Source: Ceraceosorus guamensis
Taxonomy: Eukaryota; Basidiomycota; Exobasidiomycetes; Ceraceosorales; Ceraceosoraceae
Direction of reading: 5' to 3'
Assembly: GCF_003144195.1 (NCBI RefSeq)
Contig: NW_020290141.1
Location: forward strand, 1 to 30,118
DNA: 30,118 nt
Part shown: positions 20,697-29,937 of the stretch, in pieces
Numbering within the stretch: the first letter of the stretch is position 1
Layout: every line of letters starts with the position of its first letter
Program-made: the position numbers and the translations under genes
The notes under the pieces: model-generated
What the model saw: only the letters and a program-made list of their open reading frames with translations
Databases searched by the model: none
What the model was told of the DNA's origin: nothing

Positions 20697-20951
20697 AGCG
20701 AGCAGGTCGGTCGATCTGCGCAAACGCAACCTCGAGCTCGGGCCGTCTTTTTAGTGCCACTTTGACCCCTTGTCCTGGACAGGATGTCATTGAGTCATCG
20801 AGACATGCGCCTGCGTGTATAGATGGGAGTCTTTGGCTGAAAAGCCTTGGAGTGTTGGGGTGGGAGCGACACATATCCACCGTTCGTGATCCTCGCGCAC
20901 AATGAGCAGGGCGACGAGAAGCAGACGGGAGACAAGAATAGGAAAAGACAC

Positions 20952-20957
20952 TATAAA
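20952..20957 (+). promoter_or_regulatory. TATA-like box TATAAA
   Basis: TATAAAGG lies 29 bp before the ATG at 20981. If it is used, transcription would begin very near that ATG, which would favour either a very short leader or initiation at the next in-frame ATG (21026, residue 16). It may be a chance match. Confidence 0.3.
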
Positions 20958-20980
20958 GGTCGACTCGAGATCACTCGACC

Positions 20981-23900
20981 ATGAGCGGTCAAGAATCACT
21001 AGCAGAAGGTGGCCCACTAGAGACCATGATAGTCATCTCTTCGGCAGCAGCGTCGGGAACACGAGCAGGTGCCGGGGTGCTTGGAGACTCGGGCCGACTT
21101 TCTCAAGGGGTAGCACACTCAGTCATTCGATATTTCTGGTTCACGCTTCCTTTTGCACTTGGGGCGCTACTCTGGGACGTCGCTTCCACATCCACGGAAC
21201 TCGTCAGTGGACTACTATGGCTTCCCAATAACGAGGAGGAGGGCATCGGGGAACGATTGAGTAGGAGGACGGTCAAGTGGGCTAGAGCGGGAAGAGCGTT
21301 CGCGCTGGCAGGTCACGCTTTTGCTGTCATGGCCTTGTCGGTACTCTACGCTTTTGCAGACGGCGATGCTCAATTGCGCTGCGATGTTTGGCCAAAGATT
21401 GTCATCATGCTCGCAAGCCTGGTGAGTTGCAAAAGAATCTGGCAAGGTGCGGTGAGACGCTCACCGATGCTCGTTGCGCATTACAGAGCCTTTGCAGCGC
21501 TACAGCTTGCTTTGCTTCTCGGTGAGTGGTCTTCCCTTTGGGCGATGAGATTGCTCCTGCTGATGCTCGTGCGCATTCGTCGACAAAACGGGCAGAGCCA
21601 TGACGGCCCCATCTTTGGCGGTTGCAAGGATCACCATGACAGTGCTAGTTGTTGCTTGGATTGTACAGCTAGCCGTCAGCATGTCTGCTCTCTCAGCTTG
21701 GGCTGGGCTATCGCAGCTTGCCGGCCAGCAGCCCGGCGCGTGCAGCCTCGTCGTTCAGCGCTGGAGTGGCCTCTTGTAGTGAGTCGGAGGCATCACATTT
21801 TATCCCGCTCGTTGCCTCGCTGATCTTGCCAGCACGACCCGTCAAGTCTGCCTCCTCTCCTCATGCTTGTGCTTTTGGCGGTAATGCTCATCTGTTCGTC
21901 GTTCAGACCAGACTCGCACATCAGCTACATGAGCGTAGAGTCCGTAGGCGCACCTCCCTTAATCAGGCCCAGCATTCCGCCGCGACGGTCGAGTCGCTCG
22001 GCCAGCATGGGTCGCAACGAGCTGCGATTTCCGCTAACGGGATCTCATCCACACTTGGACGTTTCGATGCTCCCTGCCCGTTGGCAAGTGCTTGCCAGCT
22101 CTGGTACTGCGCTGGTAGGTAGCGAAGCCTTTGTTCGGGGTAGCGACGGTGTGCCCAACACGTCTTTGCCGGCAGGCTCACCTGATGCGTCCGGCCCACG
22201 CTCGAGCTTGTCGCCCAACGCCACCACCTCGGTCAGCTCTCGAGAGGCGATTTCTGCACTCGTCGTACGACCTCCCCTAAAGGCGACGCTTTCGGACAAG
22301 ATCAACCGCGAAAAGAGCTTTCTCAAGCTGGTCGATGCGGTTCCAACACGACAAGCCAGCGAAGCAACCGAGATTGCGAGGTTGAATCTCGCATGGTGGA
22401 TGATTGCTTCGCTCACCCTCCTGGCCGGATGCATCATCGAGTTCATGGGTCTGTCGCCGCTGCTTTCGATTTCCTTCTTGCCTTTTGCCGTTGCTAGTAT
22501 GCCATTGTGCGCCTCCAAAGCCATTCGTCCCTGGATCAAGCCGCATTTGGCTCAACCGCTAGCTCCGATTCGCGCCTCGGCTGCTCCAACAGCGGCACGC
22601 CCAAGGGCAAACACTCTACTGACCAACACGCCACCAACACGAGAACGTGCGGGATCGGTAGGTGCATCGACGCTGCCCAGTCGACGCGACATTCATGCGC
22701 CTCCCGTCGTTGCACGCAGCACCTCTTATCGTTCAGACATTGGCGCCTCACCATCTGGTGCAGATACATTGACCGCAGCGTCGAGTCCCGGCAAGAATCA
22801 ATGCGCAACAGAGAAGCGCTCGTCCGCAAGCGCTTTGAGTGCCGTCCAAAAAGGTCTTGCTGCCGCCTTGGAAGGACCATTCGCACCTAGCAAGGCCGGC
22901 TTCTCCCGCTGTGGAAAGTCCGGCTCGGACTTGGGGACCTCGGACCGCTTCACTGCGCTCCCGGGAGACAAGTTGGTGCGTGCAGCGCGATCCGTGTCGC
23001 CTTTCGTATCTCTGACATTGCTGCACTCGCGTCGCACGTCGCGCACACAGGCAAATAGCTCCCCGCGCGCCCGGAGAAAGTTCTTGCCCCTAGTACAGAC
23101 GCCTGCTGTGGCGCAGAGCGACATCGAAGGAGATCGGTCCTCCGCACCGGGAAAGCATGCCAGCTCGCACGACACTTCGCTGGAGGAGTGGTCAGAGCCT
23201 CGACGCTCGAGCGGTAGTGAGGCCGACAAGAAAGCATTGGATACGTCACCAGTTCCCCCGACGGCTTTCTTCAAGCAGGCCAAAGTTCTGACTCCTACTA
23301 CCGAGGTCAGCGAGCCCATGACGGAGCGCAGCAAGGACGCCAGCTTTCTTGATAGGTCGGTCGACTCGCCCTCACAGCATTCGAGAGCGCCCCCATCCAT
23401 GCCTTGGCGCTCTGCACTCGGTTCGGTGACCGGAAGCGCCCATGATGGAGAGCATTTGCCGAGCATTCGTACTTTCGGAGGTTCCACGAGGCGTGAATTG
23501 CCTGCAATGTCCATGATCTCTGACGACAGCGCAGCCTCTCGACGTCATCTGCAGAGACTTGGCGAGTCGCGAGAACACGAGGTACCTACTTGCAGTGACA
23601 ACTTTCCGACTGCGAGCTCAGACTACTTTTCGCCGCCATCTTTTGATCCAATGCCTGCACCGAGCATAGACGAGACTGGCGCGTCGAAGAGCTTTGTTAT
23701 GGAGACACACCACAGCCCGAGCGAGAGCGTGCGCCAGCGATTCGATCAGTCTCGAGATGAGCGCGTCTCGGAACTTCTTCGACAGGCAAAGGAGGGTGAT
23801 TCGATCAACTTGACAGACATGCCGATCAACGAACGTCCAGAGTGGGCTGTGGCGATGGAGAGATCCAAAAGTGAGTGTGCGTGTGCGAGCGAGTGGCGAT

Positions 23901-24893
23901 GTGGGCATTCGGCTGACGGCAATTCGCTACGACGCACGTCAAGGCGCCATGACCAATTCGTCGGCCGGGTCAGATATCGCCACTTTGGACGAGGAGACTC
24001 TTGCAAGCCTGCTCGACGATCGCGGTTTTCTGCGAAACGACAAGCGAAGCTCGAAAGATTTAAAGTTTGAAAGGAGACTCATCAAGCGCGCCATAGCAGC
24101 CGAAAAGGCCGTCGCAAGGTACAAAGCCGAAGCAGCGGCGGAGCAAGACTCGAAGAGAAGACGCGACAAGGTTTCATCAGCATCGTGGGACGGCGCTACG
24201 CCTCGGAAGAGCAGAGCAAAGGGAAAAGTCACGGTGAACACAGATGCCGACGCGCCCCAGAGCGTCAAAGAGGAGGTGCGCAAAAGGCAATTGCAAGAGA
24301 AGCCAAGCAAGACGACCGTCTTTACCAACAGCTCCGGAGAGAGCAAGCCCAGTCAAGCGTCGCAAGACAGCTCGGGCCGTTTGGCGCCTAGCTCTGGGAC
24401 TGGAAACGGCAGCGGCTCTGGGTCTGGATCTCAAGCCAGCGCATCCGCATTGTCCATCGTTCCACAAAGGACAGGCGTGGGAGAATGGGGTGGATGGAAT
24501 AGCAGCGAATTGCCCTTGCGAGGTCACGTCTCGATGAGAGCCAGCTCTTCAGGCGGAGCGCCTGCTTCGGGATCGCATCCTGGCCGACTCGCGGACAGTG
24601 CACGAAAAGCCGGTCACCGGCTCTCCCTCGGCGCTGGTGGGTCTAGGCCAGGTGATGCTCCAACGACGGCCGAAGCCATACGCGGCGCTTCGGATGCCAT
24701 CAGCGCAAAGACGAGATTGACCGACGGTTCAAGAAACACGAACAGCTCGGCCGAGACGAACGCCGCCAAGTCTGTCGCTTCCGATCATAGTGCGAGTACC
24801 AGCGAGTGGGGATCCGCATCGCGGCGCCAAGCTATACGCAACAAGAACCGCTATTCCAGCGACACGTTTGGAGGAGAACATTTGCGATACTGA
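20981..24893 (+). CDS. Large multi-pass membrane protein with seven predicted helices, family not recognised
   Basis: Five exons (20981-21421, 21487-21521, 21596-21778, 21847-23870, 23944-24893) give 1210 residues. Introns are 65-74 nt with GTGAGT donors; the third needs the acceptor AAG at 21846, since the earlier CAG leads to a stop. Hydrophobic helices lie at about 50-68, 106-126, 138-157, 170-195, 217-238, 401-420 and 423-440. A loop of about 160 residues separates helices 5 and 6, and a Ser/Pro-rich tail of some 770 residues follows helix 7. Cys134 just before helix 3 and Cys208 between helices 4 and 5 sit where G-protein-coupled receptors have their disulfide. Loops 2-3, 4-5 and 6-7 are poor in basic residues, and basic clusters flank the opposite ends. 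A charged helix, FERRLIKRAIAAEKAVARYK, lies in exon 5. I do not recognise the family; a receptor role is only a topological inference. The ATG at 20981 or residue 16 could be the start. Confidence 0.7.
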
Positions 24894-25004
24894 GTGTTGT
24901 CTTTGACGGCGCGCTTGCAGCCCTTTACTCTTTCAGCCTTGTCAGTGTATATGATTCGGCGCGCATTCACTCTCGGCCCGCAATACCAATACCCGCTCCA
25001 CTCT

Positions 25005-26052
25005 TTACATTTCCCCACACTCCGTCACTCTGACTGCCAACCTGGGCCTATTGTTTTGCCCCGTGGGCACATTCTCCATCTTTCTCAATGTCAGCATGCC
25101 TTCGACCACTTTTCCAAAGACGACATGCTTGCCATCCAAAAAGTCTGCTGGTTGACAAGTGATGAAGAATTGGCAGCCGTTCGAATTCGGCCCGCTATTG
25201 GCCTGCGTGTGTGTGCGATGTGTGCAATGTCAGCTGGGAACGCTCGACATGCGCCATGCCAGCAGCACGTTCGGGGCGGCTCTGCTATGGCGCAGACAGA
25301 CCGCTCACCATGCTGAGTAATCCAGGGGCATCGTGTTTCGCAGCAAAGTTCTCATCCTCGAATTTGTCCCCGTAGATGGAATAAGATCCTGTTCCATCGC
25401 CATTCAAAAAGTCGCCCTGCGAGCAAGTCACCATTGCGGGAAAAAAAAGTGCGGCGTCAGCTTGTGTGAGACGAGCCCCCTGACACGAGCGACTTACTCC
25501 TTGCACCATGAAATCTCTGATCACTCGGTGGAAGACGGCACCCTTGTAACCTTGAGGCGAGTGGTTGATCCTCTGTTCGCCTGTGCATAGTTGTCGAAAG
25601 TTTTCCGCCGTCCTGCGATGGCAGAACAGTGGGTGATGAGGTTGCGTCAGAGGGGTGATCAGCTGCCCATAGGGATCGCGGCGGATCGCGGCGGCTACCG
25701 CGACGCTCGGAACGACAGCCAGCAGCAGACATAGAATCCGCATCTCGGGGCCGTATACAGGCACAGCAAGGTATGTGAGGGTGCGAGGCCATCACCTGCG
25801 ATGGATCACACCTTCTCTCCGTGTATGCGCTCTGATCAGCACCTCGACGCGAGTGCAACTCTCCCCCGCCCCGCACGACACGACACGCGACAAGTTGGCT
25901 GCGCGAACCACTCACTTGGGCACCACATCGCTGAAGAGCTCGAATTTAATCCTCCCAGCTGGTTGATCACCAATCGTGACATCCATAAAGACGACGGGTC
26001 TGCCTTTTGTTCCTGCTCCCGCTATCCTGCCATTGTTGGTGCTGTTGGACAT
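25005..26052 (-). CDS. PPIH: Cyclophilin H-like peptidyl-prolyl cis-trans isomerase
   Basis: Cyclophilin of 185 residues in four exons: 26052-25916, 25612-25498, 25416-25309 and 25202-25005. Introns are 303, 81 and 106 nt. After splicing it reads [20 protein letters not shown], then [53 protein letters not shown] and [13 protein letters not shown], ending VTECGEM. It resembles human PPIH, the cyclophilin of the U4/U6-U5 tri-snRNP, in the insert after CTGE and in the C-terminus. Active-site Arg75, Phe80, Met81, Gln83 and His146 are present. The position equal to Trp121 of human cyclophilin A is Phe141. There is no signal peptide from ATG 26052, so it should be nuclear or cytosolic. The gene converges on the membrane-protein gene (111 bp between stops) and diverges from the deacetylase. 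Assignment as PPIH rather than cyclophilin A is probable, not certain. Confidence 0.93.
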
Positions 26053-26398
26053 CCTCGCGGGTGTGACTCGAAGGGTGAAGGAGCGTGGATGAGGTGCGCA
26101 TCGAGGTGGATGGATGATGGTGGATCGAAAAGGGAAAGATTCACGATTGGCGGGCGGCTCGAATCGCGTGCCTCGCTCGGTGATCTGCGAAATGACTAGC
26201 ACGTGACGGGCGTGGTGTGGAGGTCGATCGCGCGAGCCTGCGGAGTGTGAGTCGTGACTCTGCCCGCTCGCACCAGCAGTGCACCACACCGTTCATGGCT
26301 GAGCTCCACCTCGGCCAACGAACGACACGAGTCTTTGAGCATCCATCTCTCGCAGACGAACAGAGGCAGACAGACCGGCGACGGCGAACGCCCCCGAC
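26053..26398. other. Bidirectional promoter between cyclophilin and histone deacetylase
   Basis: 346 bp between divergent start codons, so it must hold both promoters and both 5' UTRs. It contains a CACGTGAC E-box near 26201-26208 and an inverted repeat GAGTC-GT-GACTC at 26249-26260. No TATA box was seen. Confidence 0.55.
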
Positions 26399-28515
26399 AT
26401 GGCGCAATCGACCTCGCCTTTGCCTCCTTCAACTCACGTCCGCCCCGAGACGGAGGGCCGCGAGTCACTCGTGCAATACATCCTCTCGCCCTCCTTGTTG
26501 CATTCGAGCGATGCTCTGCCCAGTAATCGCGGCAGATCGTTGCTGGTTCACTCGCTAGCATATCATTTGGACCTGCTAGACCTGCCCAGCGTTGCAGAGC
26601 TGGGTCGCGAAAGATCCGCTTCGTCTGCCGATGATGTGGGTGGGGAGATAGTTGGGGCGCAGGACGAGGATGAGGAGACCAACCTCGCGAGATGTCTTGC
26701 TGGCGATCTACAGGCTGCCGATTGTATGGACGACGCAGCATACAGCAACGTTGATCGTAGACGAGCCAAGGTACTGATCCCATCCAGGGGCAAAAGGCGC
26801 GATTTGGAAATATATCACACCCACGAATACGTGGACGCGCTGCTGAGCGGCGAGCCCGCTTCTCATCCTCGTCTTGGCAAACGTGGCTCAGCAAGTGGTG
26901 TCATTAAGAGACGCAAGTTGAATGGGCGTAAAGCGGCAGACTCTGCAGACGATCCATGCATCGCAGCGGCAGACACGTTCGGTCTGATTGATGTGAGTAG
27001 CAGCGTCGCACATGGGCATACATGCCACGAGGACTGACCGGCTCTCTCCCGCAGGACTCTCCCCCCTTTCCCGAGCTGGCCGAGTACGCTCTTGCACTGA
27101 GCAGCGCCTCTACGGCCGCAGGTCATTTCCTCCGAGACTGGCTCGCAAAGTACGGCTCCAGCTCCGATGCGGGCGTGTCTAGCAAGCGTGATGCGCCAAT
27201 CATCATCAATTGGGAAGGTGGGAGACACCATGCCAGGAAAGATAGAGCGAGCGGGTTCTGTTATGTGGCAGACGCTGTGTCGGCTATCCTGGCTATGCGG
27301 AAACGAGTGGTGGACATCAAAGGCGCCAAGCTGGCGACGAGGGAGGATGCTGCGGTAGATGCTGCTGGTGCGAGCGCTTCGAAGGTCTCGCCGGCGCCAA
27401 CACCCACGTTGGGGTTCGGAGCGCGCCCCGAAGAGATCAAGAGAGCGCTTGCGCAAAGGAAGACCAGCACGACGCTCACGAAGCCCTCGAAGCCAAGCGT
27501 CGTCGACGTCAACACTCTGCGCGCTCATCCTCCCAGCCAGAAAATTGACGCCACTGGGCCGCCTGCACGCGCTGATCGTATTCTCTATCTGGACCTGGAT
27601 CTGCACTGGGGTGATGGCGTGGAAGAGGCATTCTGGAATACTGCAGGCGTGCTCACTCTGAGCGTGCACCACTGGGCGCCCGGCTTCTTCCCTTGCGGTG
27701 CAACAGGTGCTTCTCGTGCAGACTCGACGAGCGTATCGCTGGATGGCAAGAGACACGCAAAGAGCGACATCGAAGGAGATGCTCCGGGTGCTCTGAGAGC
27801 GAGTACGGGACCGCGTCAGGCTCCAGTTCATGCCCTCAATCTGCCGCTCAGGGAAGGTGCCAGCGATGATACGTTCAAACGAGTCTGGAAATGCATCGAG
27901 AGCGTCCGAGAAGCGTATCAGGTGCGTTTTTTTTTCCATGAGCGGGCGTGACCAAGGCTGACGTGGCCTTTTGCGACCTCAGCCTCGGGCTGTAGTGGTG
28001 CAAGCGGGGGTAGATGGTCTTTCGACGGATCCGCACAAGGTCAACAACCTTTCCAGCTCTGCTTATGCATGGATGTTTCGGCGCATCAAGGGGTGGAAAC
28101 TGCCCATGCTGGTGCTAGGTGGCGGTGGCTATTGCCACGAAGACGCAGCAAGGTCGTGGGCGCTCATCACAGCGACGCTTCTTGGAAGACATGCGGACCA
28201 TCTCGACGAAGAGACGCGCGCTGATTCAGTAGAAGAGTCGAACGAGATTGTCCAAGGTTTATTGGGCGACCACACGCCCGTTCCGCTGCATGATCGATGG
28301 CCCGCGTATGCTGACCGAGCTACGCTCGGTGTCCCGGCTGGTGAGTCGCGCGTCAGGGCAGTTCCGCTCGCTTGAGCGTGATGGCTGATCCATCTGTCGG
28401 GTGCCGTTCCGACGCAGGAGGCGCCAGGGATGTGAACGATGAGGAATACGTGCAGAAAGTGGAGAGCGTGTTCAAGCATCATGCGGAACGCTTGCGGCAC
28501 TTTGAAGCGGCGTGA
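26399..28515 (+). CDS. Class I histone deacetylase, HOS1/HDAC8-like
   Basis: Zinc-dependent lysine deacetylase of 638 residues. Exons are 26399-26992, 27055-27921, 27983-28340 and 28418-28515, with introns of 61-77 nt. The N-terminal blocks YILSPSLL, GRSLLVHSL and EIYHTHEYVDALL correspond to HDAC8. They are followed by FGLIDDSPPFPELAEYALAL across the first splice. The active site has the His pair 256/257 in GGRHHARKD, zinc ligands Asp380 and His382 in LDLDLHWGDGV, Asp498 in QAGVDGLSTDP and the catalytic Tyr537 in LGGGGYCHEDAAR. Oddities are Trp383 where the family has a second His (HHGDG), Ala270 for Asn in GFCYxND, and a low-complexity insert of about 90 residues (283-371) inside the catalytic domain. 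A second insert at about 418-452 follows GFFP. All ligands are kept, so activity is likely. The HOS1/HDAC8 placement is moderate; it is not the usual RPD3 or HOS2. Confidence 0.92.
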
Positions 28516-28663
28516 TCCGAGAAGTGTGCTCCTCGGCTGCGCTCCTTGTAATGCACGTGCGACGCCTTTAGCAATCCTGTACTCATCCTCGCAATGCATC
28601 CTATTCGTACAGCGGTGTTGACGTCTTGTGCAGAAGCACGCACGCGCTCTTCTTGTCCCTTGA

Positions 28664-29409
28664 TCACACCCACCTCTTCCCCTCACCCGTCACCGGCCAT
28701 CTCCTCGTCGCATGCAACACGCCCGCATCATTCGCAAAACCCCTCCTTTCCCGCAACACGACGTCTGCCAATGGCGATCCACGCAACGCTGCAGTCCGGC
28801 TCTCTGTGCTTTGCGCAGCTCCATCCCTCCTCGTCCTGGCTGGCAATCCCCGTTGCTCCCTCATCAATCTGATCTCTTCTCGAAGCTCGCTCGACTCTTT
28901 CGGTGGTCTCTGCAGCGCACGGGCAGTGGTGAGCAGCAATAGGAGGAGGAAGGGGAAATCAGAGCGTGGATGACTACCACTCACGTAAAGCGTCTCTGCT
29001 CTCGGCCAGAATTGGTCTCGGATCTGTTCAGCAGAGTCGAAAGAAGAGGGACGTCAGCCAAACGTCGAGCGTGTGTGGGGGGCAATGAGAGACGTGCGCA
29101 GCGCGACTGATTGAAGGCGTGTGACCATACTGGCAAGTCCCCGTGAGTGGTGTGCGCCGTTTGGACGACCTCTGAGCATGATCACGCCGACCTGCATCTC
29201 GGAATGGAGTCCACTTCTTCCCCCTCCCCAATACCGGCAATGCCGCACATCTTGTGGGTGGCAAGTAATTTGCGCCGGACAAGGTCAGAGCTACTCACGG
29301 GCCTGACATGATCAGCGTACCACTGAGGATCTCCATAGTGCACCATGACAGCAAGAGGGAAGAAGAGGTACAAACCGAATTTGAACAGTTCCAAATTGGG
29401 CCCTGCCAT
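28664..29409 (-). CDS. PET100: Cytochrome c oxidase assembly factor PET100
   Basis: Pet100 is a small inner-membrane mitochondrial protein needed to assemble complex IV. Three exons, 29409-29299, 29023-28985 and 28909-28664, give 131 residues; introns are 275 and 75 nt. It starts MAGPNLELFKFGLYLFFPLA, the conserved PET100 signature (NLE.F.....YL.FP), which forms the single membrane helix at about 9-25. The 39-nt middle exon supplies IRDQFWPRAETLY, and the last exon begins RPPKESSELREEIRLMREQR, the basic helical stretch after the Trp-Pro motif. The C-terminal 60 residues are longer than in the human protein and low in similarity. The frame stays open upstream of ATG 29409, but the signature fixes the start. 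It converges on the deacetylase (148 bp between stops) and diverges from the TBCA gene. Confidence 0.9.
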
Positions 29410-29836
29410 GTTGATGTGAAGTGTGAAAGTTGAAAGCGGGTGCAAATCAGCTCGAGTTGAATGTCCGCTAGGGAGGGAGGAGAAGCGCGATGGCGCGATG
29501 CTGAACTGTGGCGGACTGGAATCTTGAATGTGAATAGTCGTCGTCGTACTTGGACTCGATTCAAGCTTGGCAATTGCTGTGAGCGAATGAATGAATGCAT
29601 CGTGCCTTGATGCGTGAATCGCGAGCCTGGTAATCAAAATCTATCGTACGAGAGATCTCCGCACGGACAAAGCCCCCGCGAAACGCGCAGTGCCGCGGTG
29701 CGTCGCGAGTCGAGTGCCCGCACGCGCTTCTCCACAATTCACGATTCAAATTCAGATTTCTTTCTGGTCATTGACCTGACAACGATCGAGTCTACGAATG
29801 AAGTGAAATCGAGTGCTGCAGTCCAGAGCACTCCCA

Positions 29837-29841
29837 CCAAT
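29837..29841 (+). promoter_or_regulatory. CCAAT box
   Basis: CCAATCGCT about 100 bp upstream of the TBCA ATG. CCAAT is bound by the fungal HAP complex. A second copy with the same flank lies 30 bp downstream. Confidence 0.35.
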
Positions 29842-29866
29842 CGCTTCCTCAGCGCGAGCACACCGG

Positions 29867-29871
29867 CCAAT
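29867..29871 (+). promoter_or_regulatory. CCAAT box
   Basis: Second CCAATCGCT, about 70 bp upstream of the TBCA ATG, spaced 30 bp from the first (roughly three helical turns). Confidence 0.35.
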
Positions 29872-29937
29872 CGCTCGCCAATTTAAACGAATCGCGCGCC
29901 CTCGACAATCCTCAAAGGCCATTCTCACTACGCAGAC

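Larger units (their letters stand above)
19123..20980. other. Divergent upstream region between UTP25 and the membrane protein gene
   Basis: 1.86 kb, the largest gap in the window, with no supported gene or RNA gene. Visible are a G tract at 19142-19161, a near-tandem GATTGACGATT pair at about 19512-19537 joined by CGT, GAGTC/AAAGTC repeats at 19320-19355, a CG run at 20678-20696 and a TATA-like box at 20952-20957. Small open frames on both strands lack any recognisable domain. Confidence 0.55.
29410..29937. other. Bidirectional promoter between PET100 and tubulin cofactor A
   Basis: 528 bp between divergent starts with no supported gene. It holds two CCAAT boxes near the TBCA side and an ATTCACGATTC-type word at about 29737-29748. 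Confidence 0.55.

Noticed and set aside
26196-26894. 232-codon minus-strand frame spanning the cyclophilin/deacetylase promoter
   Set aside because: No similarity, and it runs across the bidirectional promoter and the first exon of the deacetylase.
26863-27939. 358-codon minus-strand frame opposite the deacetylase
   Set aside because: The plus strand carries the catalytic deacetylase motifs; the antisense frame has none.
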